Source: Phorcus lineatus (taxonomy: Eukaryota > Mollusca > Gastropoda > Trochida > Trochidae). From it: 64,000 bases of DNA. Each line of letters begins with the position of its first letter. The first letter of the stretch is position 1. Positions 13,590 to 28,500 of this stretch are shown here, one piece after another. The translations under genes were made by a program, and so were the position numbers. The notes under the pieces are model-generated. The model was not told where the DNA came from. It was given only the letters and a program-made list of their open reading frames with translations, and made no database searches. Location of the stretch: positions 1-64,000 of the forward strand of contig OV121082.1 of assembly GCA_921293015.1 (NCBI GenBank), read 5' to 3'.

Positions 13590-16500
13590 CTGAAATACAC
13601 CAGCGAATACCAAATGAAATTTCACTTACAGACGTAAATATCAAGTAATATAATAAATCAGAAATTTCGGCGACAATGGATAAGAGGGACATTAACATAT
13701 TCGTCAAAACATTTTTTCACGCCCTGATACAATACAGTATATTGCAAAAATAAAGAAAGCCCCTTTCCATATACAATACGAATGTTGTTTCATTTGTTGG
13801 GTAAATACATTCTAGTTCACAGAAAGAGCTAGAATAGAGGAGGTTTGCATTTAAGGATGCTAAATGTAGTTATTAACTCGTGTATACTGATAAGACTTAG
13901 ATCGTTTTATAAATACATGTTTTTGTTAATGATATAACCATTTCAAAATATCATTTGTTACCTTCATATTGACAAGCCCTCGCTCTTGTAATGTGTACCC
14001 CCCGAGGCCCTCAAGGATCGCCCGGCAATCTGCGCTTACATGGATCATCAATGCTGAAATGGATGATGAAACAAACTAGTTAGATAAATACTTTCTCTCA
14101 TCCAATCTCATTTAAATGAAATCTAAATGCTCCACTACATTACGCATGTAGATCTCATCCGGCTCCGTTACGCGAGCCGTCAGGTTTACCTCTTACATAA
14201 GTCAAATCAGCCAATTAACGAGCTTGGCCCGTAGTCAATTTGCAGCGGATTTTGTTTCGCTTGTACTGTTTTCAGAACTCGGATATCGAAATTTTCCGAC
14301 TGTTATCCGAATGTCAAACTGCTTATATATCCGAATTAATGTATTTTATGTACCTTCAATTTACCTTAGCTCGGTTGTTGAACAAACAAGTCAAATCGAA
14401 AGATAGGGAGTTATCTATCGTAAAGCAAACTCTATATATCTCAATGTTATCATTTTTTTAACAGTACCAATCCAAAATGCCTTTTCTGGGAACAGATACG
14501 TTGCATAAACGTTTCGTTTTTTATTTTTTTAGAAATCGTTGAATCCTTCGTGCAACAAAAGATCCATAAACATGTTGATAAACACAAATCACAAAATATG
14601 TACAAATACGAATAAAAGGTTTCTTGATAATAATATATCAGTCATAAGCGACGTTCAAATGCTAATGAGATTGACCCTCGTTTCGTCAAAAACTGGCATA
14701 TTATAAGTAACTCTGCCGGGTTTTTATTCAATTACAATGACATATGCAAATTACTTCAACTTCTTTCTGTAAAATCGAAAAATAATAAGAACTTCAACTT
14801 CAAACTGTTTTTTTAATTGCAATGTTTTAGAAGGCCATCAAGAGACGCTCATTGAGATTGCTTGAAAGTCTCTGCGGCAAGCCAAAGAGAGTAAGAGGTT
14901 AACCTGACGGGTTGAGTGAAGGAGACTAGTGAGATCTATGATCTGCGTAACGTAGTGCAGTATTATAAGATTTTATTCAAATGAGATTGCCTCTCACCAT
15001 TACCATACATCTTCTACATATCTATCTACAGCTGCATCCCAAATTATAGAATTTGCACTGGTAAACGCAGGTATGTGAACAGACTTCCGGTATGCAGCTG
15101 TACCTACCTGTCTGCCTGTCTGTCTTATCTATCTAGTATCTTCCTATCTTTCTACCTATCTATGTATATTTCTGTCTGTCTGTTTATCTATTCATCTGTC
15201 CTTCTATCTTTGTACTTTCTATCTTATCGATCTGTTTGTCTACCTGTCTGTCTGCCTGTCTTACCTATCCATTATCATCCTATCTTTCTACTAATAGATC
15301 TACAGCTGCATGCCAAAAGTTTGTTCACATACCTGGGTATCCTAGTGCAAATATCATATAATTTGGGATTCCTTTGAGGTATCGTAGCATTGCGAAAAAG
15401 AAACGTATAATGTTCAATTTTCAATTCAGATGTGCACATCCATTCTTCTATAAGGCAAATGTTTATCATACCCCACAATCAATGGTAACAGTTTTGGCAG
15501 GTCAAAATTTCGAAAACACTAATTTTTATTTTTCTCAAAAAAACCATCATAAGTTATCAAATGCTTTAAAAATAAATCATGTTTGTTCCTTTGCACTCAG
15601 TCAAAGTGAATGTTCTGTTTTCATTCTCAGAAAGTTGATATGGAACATTTTATTCGAAATTTAACGAAATCGAAAATATGACCCCTTCTTTCTATTCCAT
15701 CTTGCCAAAGTTAAAGTATTTCCACAAGAGACCAGACGATCCCTGAATCTGTTAAAGAATGGTTATTTCACACATTGACAACGGTGGATCCTTTGTCAGT
15801 TTTGTAGAAGTTATTTTATTGACGTCGAAACTAAACCCAAATTACATGATATTTGCACTACGATTCAGTGATTAGTGAACAAACTTTCGGTATGCAGCTG
15901 TATGTATCTGTCTGTCTGTCTAATTATTTATCAATTCATCTTTCTTTCTTTGTATTTTCTATTTTATGTATCTGTCTTTTTGTATGTCTGTCTAATCCAT
16001 CTATCTTACAATCTATTTATCTATCTATTACATTTTTTCTATCGTATCTAGCAATCACTCTCTCCGTCTATCTTTCAACTATCTATCATTCTTTATATGT
16101 ATGTTCTTTATTATCGGTCTGTCTATCTTTTCTATCTATCCCTCTATATATCTATCAATTTATCCATCCATCTGTCTGTCTGTTTGTTTGACTGCTTGTT
16201 GTTTGTCTGTATATCATTTTATCATTTTAATCTTTGACAGTTTGATTGATCGATTCTTTTTGAGAATTTTCAAGAAAGAGTGAAAGAAGTTACCCGCTGT
16301 TATCTTACCCTCTCCGTTGGTTTCCATCCTAGAGGCGGTGTTCACTGTGTCACCGAATAGTGTATACCTAGGCATAGTAACGCCCACCACGCCAGCCACA
16401 CATGGACCTGGACAGAGCATTCGCGAACATGTAAATTGGTCAACTTCTTCATGTAATTGAGAACGACTTTTCCGTATTAGACTAAATACAGTTTAACGTT

Positions 16501-19500
16501 AAGAAATTGACTATCCATAAGCATTGGCGATATTTTGTTTCAACTTCTTGAAGCCTCGTAGACATTGATAAATTAAGTCAATATTGAATTGGGCTTGTTA
16601 ATATTCTACAAAAATTAATCTTTTGATTCCTAAATTCATAGCCTAGTCATGCATGAGTTATGCCCACAGACGACTTCCTAGAACGCATTTGTATGCTCAA
16701 CCAAACAAACATTTAACAAACCAGAGTGTATTCCTATTCTTAGCTTCAAAGTATCATCCTTCCTGTGTCGGATCTCAAACCGTTTGATGGCTGCTAGTAG
16801 TTCCAGTGCCATGGAGGCGATCTCCCCGGCATGGTTGTCCCCGTTGCGGACCGGCAAGCCGCTGACCACCATGTAGGCGTCGCCTATCGTCTCCACCTTG
16901 TACACGTCGTAATGCTCGATGATGGAGTCAAAGGATGTGTACAGGTCGTTCAACAGATCCACAATCTGCATGAAAAACGTTTATCTACAGACTGATACAT
17001 ACATATGGCGTTTGTTCCGAAATCGTTTTTTAAAAAGACAGTCTTTAATAAAAAGAATTATTGTGTTTATGTTACGATAAAGGTAAAATATGGTATTTAC
17101 CAAATAACCGAATGTTTATTCATATATTTGAAAAAAATAATAACAGAGCCCTAGTGTGGCTTTAGTAGTAATCTTTAACTTAAAGTGCATGTTATAGTGG
17201 TTTTATAATACAAGACAAAGATTTCATTTAATATTCAGTAAATCCATGTAAATCATTGTAGCGGTAACTGATCAACTTGTATTTAGGGGCTCGATTCACT
17301 TTGGCTATACATTCTAAAACAGATGGACAAAGAACGCTGATCTACCGGTGAGGACGAAAAACGCAGTAATTGGTGGCAAAATGCCAACGTCAAGATACGA
17401 GATCCAAGATTATTGCTTGTAAACAATACCTGCTTGACACTACACTAAAGCATTCATTTCCGCGTAAGGTTTCAATCTGACAAAAGCTCGGATTAATTGG
17501 AGAGACATGACGGGAGTACCTGCATGGGGGTGCTCTCAGCCGACAACTTAGTGAAGCCGCAGATGTCGCTGAAGTAGATGGTCACTGAACTGAACGTCTC
17601 GGGAACAACCGGCTGTCCCCTCTTCAGTTGTTCAGAGACTGATCTTCAACACAATGAGGCCAAGATTAAGTGTTTTCTTTGGAAAGTGTTTATAGGAAAG
17701 CTTTGTCTGAAGTGAGAGACTGCGTGACAGAGGGACACGAGAAAGCACATTGCCAAAGGAACACTTAAACGAACACAAAGTGAATCGCAATAGTTCAGGT
17801 TGTTGTAAAATTAAATGTCAACTTGAAAAAAAGAACTTTAAGGAGACCATTTCTAACGTAGTTAAGAAACGTAATCACAGTGTATTAGAGTACATAATAC
17901 CTTTCAAATTTTGGATACATATTACATTTAAGGTTGAGATGGTGACCTTCAATGATGCAACTGCTCTTTGACACTAAAAGTGGTGGAGCTATAGCCCTGT
18001 TAAACGGGCACTGGCCATATTGTTATAGTCAAAGTATGTAAAACCTAGGGCCTTTATCAATGTTCTTATCAAGAAGTAGTTTAAGTCGTCAATTATTCAA
18101 GCGTAATTTTGGAAACATATAATTATTTACAGCAGACACGAAGCGTAGACAAATATGTGTCTGGCAGTTCATTAAACAAATATTCATCGAAATGTGACGC
18201 AGAATTTTAACCTTCTTATATATGTTTACTGTCAATTTTTCGATTATAATTGAAAACAAGAACATATCATTGTCTAGGTAGTACAGAGATAAAAGTGCGT
18301 GTTTAGCGAGGTTAGGACAAAAGGTATTTTTGATTTTATTTAAGGCAACTAAAGGTTTATTAATATGTTCACTGTCACTTTACCATCGTAATATCCTAGA
18401 AAACCGCACGAGATAGCTTATCTGGATCATCCCAGGAAACTTCTTATTATATGGTTACCTTGGTAACATCCGATGAAGAAGTGCATCCGTTTTTTTCTTC
18501 TCTTCAATCAACTGCTCTGTTCTCTCTTCCACAAGCTCCTCCAGGTTTTCCTGATATTTCTCCATCATCGCTATCATGTTGTCAAATATATTCCTCTTCC
18601 TGTAAGAGATAATTCAAAATCAATAGCTTCGTGGGAAATTATCAGAAAAATTGATCTTATGACATACCTGCAAATGAGATACCTTGAATCGGTAATGAAT
18701 AATACATAAAGTCAGCTCACACTTGTATACTTCAGGAATGATACATGAGTTAGAAACTACGGATAACAAACACTGGAGCCATGTTCGAGCATACCTTCAT
18801 ACCTCGGAATGATACATGAATAATAAATTATTGATAACAAACACTGGAGCCGTGTTCGAGCATACCTTCATACCTCGGAATGATACATGGATAAGAAATT
18901 ATTTATAACAAACACTGGAGCCATGTTCGAGCATACCTTCATACCTCGGAATGATACATGGATAAGAAATTATTGATAACAAACACTTGAGCCATCTTCG
19001 ATCATACCTTCATACCTCGGAATGACACATGATTAAAAAACTGTGAATAACAAAAAATGTGGAGCCAAGTCTTAGACAGGCAATGCTAAGCTATCCTTTT
19101 TTCGTTCGTTTTGAAAAGGGAAAGTTTACAATTTCTTAAAATATCCTTACAAGGAAATAAAGAGATTGATAAATGCAAAATAAAAGGAAAGATATCAATG
19201 TATAACCGTGAAAAATAAAAAATCAGCAGAAAGTCAATCAATCACTTATACAATAATAAGCTTACATCCCCGCTCTCATAGCCTTCAGCTTGTTCCAAAT
19301 AGTTTTGAAGTCCGGCCTATCTTCAGGCAGCTCGCTCCAACATTCGGACATACAGCGAATGGCATAGCTCTCACAGCTCAAAGGCTGGGTGTCCGGCCGG
19401 AAGGGCGGGGTTCTTTGGGTTCTAATCATTTCTATGATTTCTGTAATCAATAAAACATCTTACCATCAGTAATGAATTGGACGTTTTTAAGACGAAATGA

Positions 19501-22500
19501 AGAAGAAAGTTGGGACAGAGCACACGTCAACACGAGTACGGAAAAGTTCAAACTTTCAAGCGAAAGCAAATACTTTCATTAGTTAGGTAACGCACCTTTT
19601 GGAGAATGATGTGTGAACCCATAAGGTCCTGCTCGCCCAAATATTTCGTGCAGTATTATTGAAAAAGCATACACGTCGCCCTTCTGTGTGCCCTTAATTG
19701 TTGAGTCTCTCAACAATTCGGGGGCAGTCCAAAGCAAATCTGTAGAATAAAAAGTAAGAGCGTGCCTCGCTAATAATCCAGCGCTTTATTCCTGATGATA
19801 TGAAATACAGGAAACATCACATAGCCTTAATTTGAGATCCTTTTAATCAGACTAATAGCATAGGAATCCTGATTCAATTTCGCTTACCCGAGCAATTATC
19901 TTAATAATAATGTATCTCTGCCCTAGTCAATTATCGTATCATCCTTTACATATTCATCTTCAAATGGCATACGGTTATTGTTTTAGCGCTCTTTCTCAAA
20001 TACTTCATCCGAGGCCAACAAGTAAAATTTTATTGAAGCGTTTCCATTACAAAACTTTTTGCAACAACCAAGATTCCTTCCATATTTACAAAATGGTATC
20101 AATAGAACTCATCGCCACAGATTTTTATGAACAGACAACACTTTAGTAAAGAATGGTTATGGTATAGTTTAGATAATCAATACACCATAAGTTAATATAA
20201 AACAACAATCTGTCTTCTATAGTAATGCTCTCTAGGCTAAAGTTAGATGAAATGAGTTGTGTGGCTCATATCTAGGCCAAAGCTATCACTAAACCAACGT
20301 TAGTCCTTGTACAAATGTTCCTACTTCTATAGTAGGCATGCTCCTCTTCCTTCTTGTAGGTGGCCGCACGGACCTCCAGCAGTCCGTAGTCCGCCACCTG
20401 CAGTGTCCACCAGCTGCTCACCACGCAGTTGGAGCTCTTCAAGTTGCCGTGGAACACCAGCTCGCTCTCGTGAAGGAATATCATACCCTGGACACACACA
20501 GCAGGAACATAATACCCAATAGCTATAGGACGACAGGTGGAATAAATTGCCATATTCCAGAGACATAGCTTTACACATTTGCTCGCACGTCCTGACACTA
20601 GTTCAGCAAAAGAAGACCGAAGGCAATGGCCGAATTCTTTGAGAATGGCTAGTTTTGATTACGTCAGAACGTGGGTCAATTTAGCTGCTTTCAGAACTTT
20701 GTTAAGAGGAAAACCCCAAAGTCAAATTTTAAATCTTTTCATCGAAACGCGATCGATTGTAATCCGACAGATAGTCAGACTATTTAAGCATCATAATATG
20801 GTTGCAGTTGTCAACAGATTCCATTTAAAATACTGTAAATGTCGAGAGCAATCTATGTTTGGAGTAACTGACAAAAACTTGAAGCGCCTAATATCTACCT
20901 GGAGAAGATCCTTGATAAGTGAAGCCAGAAACATTTCATCCAATTTCAAGTCTTCATTTTCAAGTATGTCCTGTAAATGTAGATTTGCATGTAATATCAC
21001 TGTCTACAAGTATCACATTCTAACATGACAATGTACAGCCATCCATTTTGAAATTGACAAGCAAGAGAAAATGTACATGTTTGGTTTCATAACGTAAAAG
21101 CAAAGTTATTGAAAAATTACTCTTGTACAACAGCTAAAAATCATGAAGTATTGGCTTAAGAAACATATACTATCCAAAAAAAGTTACAAAAGGTGATTTT
21201 TCATAATCAAAATCGAATTTTTTTTATTGTCCAAAAAAGTACTGATATTGATAATACGGACAAGTTGCTTTCGTTTTCTTTTCCAAAAATGGATCTTGCA
21301 TGGAAATGTTGACTTTGGTGAACATTTTAAGTGTAAATCAAAATCGCTTCCCCACAACACAACACGTGCAATTACACATGTGAATCTTTGGTGGACAATG
21401 CATGCAGTGTGTGGCTATAAAAGGGATGGTTATGGTCCGCCAAGCCTAAAAATGACACGTATTGACGCTGCAAAAAGAAACATCGGCATCGGAAGACTTT
21501 AAGCTGGAGAGTCCCAATCTTTGGTGGCAAGACGTCTCCTTACTAGCCAGAGCATCATTTCAAGACTTTTCGCCAGGTTCGTCCAGACAACACCTTCAGG
21601 CAGGCCACGTGTCACCACACCAGCTCAAAATCGCTACATGCGGGGCATCCAGGACTGAGAAGAATGTCATGCCAGATTGTACGGAACAGCTTGAAGGAGC
21701 ATGGATTGAGAGCAAGAAGACCCTAAGTTGGCAACGTTCTACGTCGTCAACACCGTGTCAATCGACTTCGTTGGTGTAACAAAGTGAGTGTTTGGAATCT
21801 TCGCAACTGGCGTCGAGTTTGGTTCAGTGATGAATCCAGGTTCCTATTGCGGAGCATGATGGCACAAATTGTGTTTACCGACCTCGGGACGAACGTTTTG
21901 CCCCTAACTGTGCTCTTAAGGTGGACAGATTTGGTGGAGGCAGCGTTATGATGTGGGCGGCGATATAGTACACTCACAGGACAAATTTGGTATACTGGGA
22001 TCCGGTGACAGATACCTCAACGGATCCCAGATCCGGCCGGATTCCAACGGATACCTTAACGGATCCCTACAAATTTGGTATACTGGGATCCGGTGACGGA
22101 TACCTAAACGGATCCGGGATCCGGCCAGATTCCACCTTAACGGATACCGAGTAGTTGAGATTACAGGTATCCGGTGCCGGATACTCGACGGATCTCTTCT
22201 TCTTGCTAGAATAGACAAAAATTTAACTATGAAAGGTCTACAACTATAATTCAATTTATTTTTCATATAAATACTGGTATTCCCATTATTGATTACAATT
22301 GATGATTGATTGAGTACCCTTACCCGATGAGATATTTGTTTGCAAAATTTTTAGAAAGAAAAGTTATTAACTGATTAATTTTATTTACACTATCTGCCAC
22401 TGTGTCATGTGAATTATGAAATATACATCAGGGTTTAAAAAATCCTCTAGTGTCAAATAACATTGATTTTTTTTTCTGCACTAAGTCACACAGCTCTGTT

Positions 22501-25500
22501 TGAAATTCAAAGCAAACTTTGCTTACTTTTAAAAAGAAATGACACATGCTAAAACTTAAGCTTTATTTAATTTTTTGGTGGGTCAAAAGTAGACTTGAAG
22601 TCAGTGACTTGTGACCTCTGTGCCTTTCCAGATTTTTTTTTATCCACTGTACACATACATGTCCAGTGATGTTCCATTTCTTGTAAGTTCTAAATTAATG
22701 ATAGAAACTGCAATTATTATGAAGAAAAGTCCATATTCTTTTTCTGTCTCTACTTCATAGTCACCTAGCTGCTTACTAGGAGTCTGAAACAGGTAAAAAT
22801 ATGTGGACATCTTATAATATCTAATATCCTTTTAAAAATTTGATGAATTCTGATCTAACCAAACAGTTATTGGTGATTGATTGGCTGGGTCTATATGATT
22901 GTAGACAATGAATAAATATGAAATTAAATATGAAATTTAAATTAAACATACTGGTATGTTTTATAATTCCAACTATATTTATTACATGACTTCTTAATTG
23001 TGCATTCATATGTTTTTCGAATATGTCTCCTTGTTATAAACAGAATAAGTCATCCTGGTTTGTGTTACCTATCTAGTTCCTTTAATTTTTTTAATCAAAA
23101 CTATTTCAAAACCATTAACTAACTTGCTCAATTGAAACCTTTATCACTGATCATCTAAAGAGTAGCCTAGAAGATTGAAACTTTAGCAAGTCCACAAAGA
23201 TAGTCAATTGATAATCACAAATATGTCAACAATATGTTTCAACTCAGATTCATGATAAGACCTACGTGTGTGCCTGAACAAGGGATGAATGACTTTCAGG
23301 CGTTGGAAATGGATTAAATTTTAAAAAGCAACGTTCAATACATTTTTCTCATTTAGTGGTGAGCTTTAAAATGACCCATTCTCAGTTTCACAAACATTGT
23401 TTTCCTTACTTCAAGAAAATTACTAAGGGTGGCAACTCTGCGCTCCTCACCTTACATTAATTGCGTACCGCTAATAGATTCTTTATCACAAAAATTTCTC
23501 GAATGAGGTCTTGAATATCATTCATGTGTATTTCGTTTCTTATATTTTGAGAAGGTAAGAACGACATCTTTAAATCAAGGCAGTTTTAAAGTGTATACGT
23601 TAGCTTAAAAACCGTGCAATATTCTGCACTGGTCGTCACACTTGAATGAACTCACTTAAGCACACGACACCTGCATGTCGGTTAATTCATAAGTCACTTT
23701 GTCCGTTCCGTAAGTAAGTTCGTTCCGCTTTTGTATGTGGTCGAGTCTAATTTGATGTATGCGTGTTAATATCAATTTACAAAGAATCTCCTTTTCATGA
23801 GATATTTTGGGGCTCAGATACGATCTTAATACCATATCTTGATATCATAATAAAACTCATATACTCAACCCGAGTGCTAACTAGTGATATTAAATTATAA
23901 GGATAACTAGTATTCAAACTTTATGCACTTTATTCATAGAAGACGTAATCATTCATTTTTCAAGAATACTAAAATATGATCGATCAAACACTCTCAAATG
24001 CTCGTTTGCCTTCTGTGCTTTAAAGACTTTCCCTATTTACTGTACGATTTGGCGTTCGTTTGTCCTTTTTCCATAAGTCTTCTCTCTGACAATTCGATTC
24101 TCTATCAATTTACTTTTATTTTTAGGAACCCTTCCATTTAAACAAGATCAAAAGATAAGACAAAATCCATTTTACAGGCGATTTTTTAATTTCAATACTA
24201 AAATTAACAAGAAACCTCTGGAAGTTTATATTATATATAATTTGTTGGTCTTACTCTTAGTTTCTGCAGCTAACATGTTAAACAATTTCATTTGTTCTGA
24301 CATGTGGAAAAATAAAACTGAATACTTGATAAACTATTTTAATGTTGTTGTGTTAGTACATGTATATTCGGACTTAACTTACAATACTTTGATGAATCCA
24401 CCAAATAGGTAATACAAAGCGTCATGTATATAAGAAATATTATAGTAGGTCTAATAAATTCTGATGACATCAATCAGTCTCATGTAATTATACGCCTTTG
24501 TTTGCATGCCGCACTCAAGTCAGCAACTGGGGGCCATAAAACGCCTGTGTATTGACAAGCAATTAGGTCGGAGAAAAGGTGCTCTCACCTGTACGAGCCC
24601 GATGCTCAGCCAACCGTAACATGTAATGTTACTTACCGAAGGAGAGGGAGAGGGTTCATTTATTTGAAATCGTTTTAATTATTTTGTCTCTTGAGAAACT
24701 ATGTTTTCTTTTAATAAATATCATAAACCATAAACATATTTTTGATATTGTCACAGTTTTGATGAGAAATTAAATCACTCTAATTCATTATTAAGTATAA
24801 TTGAATATTGCATATAGATATATATCGTATATCGTCGGAGATTGATTTTTTCAGTAATTCTGTTCTATATTTTTGTCGTATTCTTATATTATTAGTTATA
24901 AAACTGGAAGATAATTCGTCTTTGATATAACTTATACACAACGTGCATGCATATTCTTCAATTGAATTTAAGTTTCTCTATTGGTCAAAGTATGCACATG
25001 CATTCAATGAATATGAAAGAAAAATGAGTGTAAGTCTATAACACTGATAATCATTTCAATAAATTGGGGTAACTCGAGAAAGTTCGGATTATAACAATCA
25101 GAAATAGTTCATGATCTTGAAACATGGTCTTGAAACACCCGAGCGATTCCGATTGCAAAGCAAGCTCCTCGCACGTTTTGTTGCTAGCGCTGTTATGGAG
25201 CTTGTGCAGCGGAAGTCGTGACTTGTCAACATGACCCCCAAGTTTTCTCCCAGAAGAAATCGAGTTGATATCATCGATGTTTTAATCATTCTCTACATAC
25301 CTGATGACATCAAACATACAGTGTGACAGAAGACTGACGTAACGGACATGTACCAGGTAAGTATTTATTCATTCCGAATGTTGATTGTCAGGAATCGCGA
25401 CGGTGTCATAAAGTGTATGAACGTCGATCTAAAAACAGCCTTATAAATGCACAGAGGTGTAGGTATCACGTCCAATATACATGGATACTAGTTACATAAC

Positions 25501-28500
25501 ACAAACACTCCTGGCTGTTTTAAACAAGTCTACAAAATTACTTTTGACTTTTTAACGCTCGCCACTGTCCGGTTTTCGATCATGATTGCGACGTTCTACC
25601 TTTATAATGTCACTGTAAAAAAATGTGTCTTTCTGGTAACAGTCGATACTTTGCGATCAAATGACACCATTGATTAAGTGTGGCATATATGACTCCAACA
25701 ACTCACGGAGTGGCTCTTTAAACTCCAATTAGGAACCTCAGAACATCAATACGATTTGGATCAATAAAAACAAAACATCTTAGTCATTAAAAAAAACCCA
25801 TCCCACTTGAATCAACACATGTCTAGAAAGATAAAACATATATGCAACCATTTTTTTATTTAGAAAATTATACCAATATAGCTAGGTTATATTTCATAAA
25901 ATTTTAGAGAAAAAATATCAACTTCATTCCCCTCAAAGTCATTAAGTAGTCAAGTATGAGTATAATTCTTTTTTACTCTACAGTTTATTGCTTGAGAAAG
26001 GATCATTTCACACACTTTTTTATGTAGGTCATGTTTATATTTGAGGTTGAACTGCTTACAAATATCTTAGTCGACTTCTGGTTAAATTTCGAAAAAAAAT
26101 AAATGGGAGATATTTATATAAAACAATTCAGTCATATTGGGGATTGTCATGATTTCTCATCTTCTGATGAGTCTTATTTACAAAATGCTCTTTAGTGTGT
26201 TTCACCTCATAATTTCTTTTAAACTTTTTAGAAAAAAGGCTTGAAACAATAGAAAATCACTTTCCCATACAGAAAGTTCTTCTCATTAAATTGGTGTGTT
26301 TTTGTTGTATTATTCACCATTTTAAATATTCAATTGCAGCATGGATTCACAGGATCAGGATAAAGTGTGTTGCTGTGAGTTTGTTTCCAGAACAAAAACA
26401 AGTGAGGCCAATGTCCAAATCCAAAGCCATGAAATGGAAATGTCAATTTGAAGAGCTGGGAATGTTTATGAGTTTATGGATTCAAAGTCACTTAAATCTT
26501 GTTTTGTAATGCAAATGGAAATGTCAATTAGAAGAGGTGGGTATTTGAAGAGTTTTGTTTTGTAATGCAAATAATACCATAATATTATCAGTTACAGTGA
26601 ATAATTACTATCAAAATGGTCTCTTATGCTTAGGGTCATTTCATCTTTCAAAAGATAAAAGCTGTCTGTTAAATAGATGAACTTCGACAAAGAGTCGAGG
26701 TAGCATGACCTATGAAAATCTAAAGATGGTACAGTGTCATTGTGAAATCAGAAAGGTTTCAGCTTGTGGTGAATGGTACACCCATGGTGGCTGATTCCTG
26801 CTATTCGCGTCTTCGCTATTTCTTGATATCCCAACTTAGGCTGAAGTAGCGATGCGAAATGGCAAAATGGCGATGCGAAATAGTGAAAGGGCGTGGCGAA
26901 GTAGCGATGCGAGGTGGCAAAGACACGAAGCACTTTTGCATCACTATTTCGCATAGCACCTTCCCTATTTAGCATTGCATCTTAGCTATTGTGCATTTCT
27001 ATTTCGCTGTCTCGCCCTAGGCTGGAATAATGCAAAACGATGCAAATCGCAGAAATCAGCCACCATATGCACTTGAGCTTTTGTATGGTGTGTATCAATA
27101 CACACTAGTTCTTTTGTTAAACTTTAGTCATCTTCCCATAAATGACTTGCGCCAACGACATGCTAAGACAGGCCTTGCATTATTTCCCCAACTATTCTTA
27201 TCCTGCCGTCAAGGCTGCTGCAACAAATCTTGACAATCCAATGAGAAATGTTATGAGAATTGCAAGTTATTGCCATTTAGGACACTGCTCTCAAAACACA
27301 AATATTGACAGGGCAGCGGCAAGGTTTGAATTAGCAAGTGAGGAAGAATTGTGCAACTTGAAGCCATGGGGAAAAGTTTTATTCGATATTCATTTCATGA
27401 TAACTCATAGTATCTCTTGTGTGCAAATGCAGAGGTGTTTATCATGCAAAATGGATGTTCACTATAAAAACTGGCAGGTCAAGCTGTGTATACATGATAT
27501 GATAGTAATTTGTATGTTGAAATTAATGTTAGTTGATTTTTTACTTTCACGGTGAAGACACTCTTTGAAATTGCAATTTATCATTAAAAGACATATACAA
27601 ATGTATCAATCTAAACATGGAATCAAACCTGGGACTGTAGGTTTTTCTCAACTGGCTAACCATTAAAATGTATATATATAAACATGCTTAAAGTTTGACA
27701 GGCTTTCTGTTATAAATGATAATAATAAGCATCAAGGATCTGAGTTTTGTAAGGAAAATTTGATCATTTATGACACAAAAGATCGTTTTTCAGCTCGAAG
27801 ATCATTATTGTCAAACAATGTTGACTATCTTAAAGCTTATGTTGAATCAAATCTTGGTGAGTCAGTTTAGTAGACATTTTCCATTTCTAAAATAGGAAAG
27901 TTGAGTAGATCTTTAAATGATTATTCTATAATTCATTGAAATAAAATATCTCTCTTTTTGTGTTAAGGATACTAAGATTATACATGTTCTTCCTCTACTA
28001 AAAAGTAAAGGGGCTTTACTATCCACTTTAAAGGTAGTGATTGATAAAATATAATAAAATTGATCTGGTAATAAGTAATAAGTATTCAGACGAGCAATGT
28101 TTATGGCACAATTGTATAACCCAAATGTCATTGTATAAAAATCAAATCAACTGGTCTGTCAAGCCATTTTTTGGAATACACTAGCTCGTTAGGCCTGCTG
28201 GCCTTACATCTGACTGGTAGTCCCCCATAACCCCTACAGCCCAAACAAGTTTATGGTCCACTGCACTGCTAATCTCTAGCTTGTTACCTCTTGCAACATA
28301 ATGGACTCACCCGATTAGCAATATTTATTCTATTATATCTACCAGTTTCTACAGCTAACTGGTGGGAACTAAGCCTAAATTTAGACAAATAATTTCTATA
28401 CAGACGTGAAATAGATTTACTAAATAATATTGAAGTGAACATTGATCAATTATATTATAATATATCACACATTTAGAAGAACTAGACAACTGACTAAAGA

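Noticed and set aside
15075..16283. Ser/Leu/Tyr-rich small membrane-like ORFs
   Set aside because: Translations of the CTGT/TATC microsatellite tracts.
27142..27555. 137-codon plus-strand ORF as a new gene
   Set aside because: No recognised domain, no partner exons and no compositional distinction; kept only as a note in the interval description.
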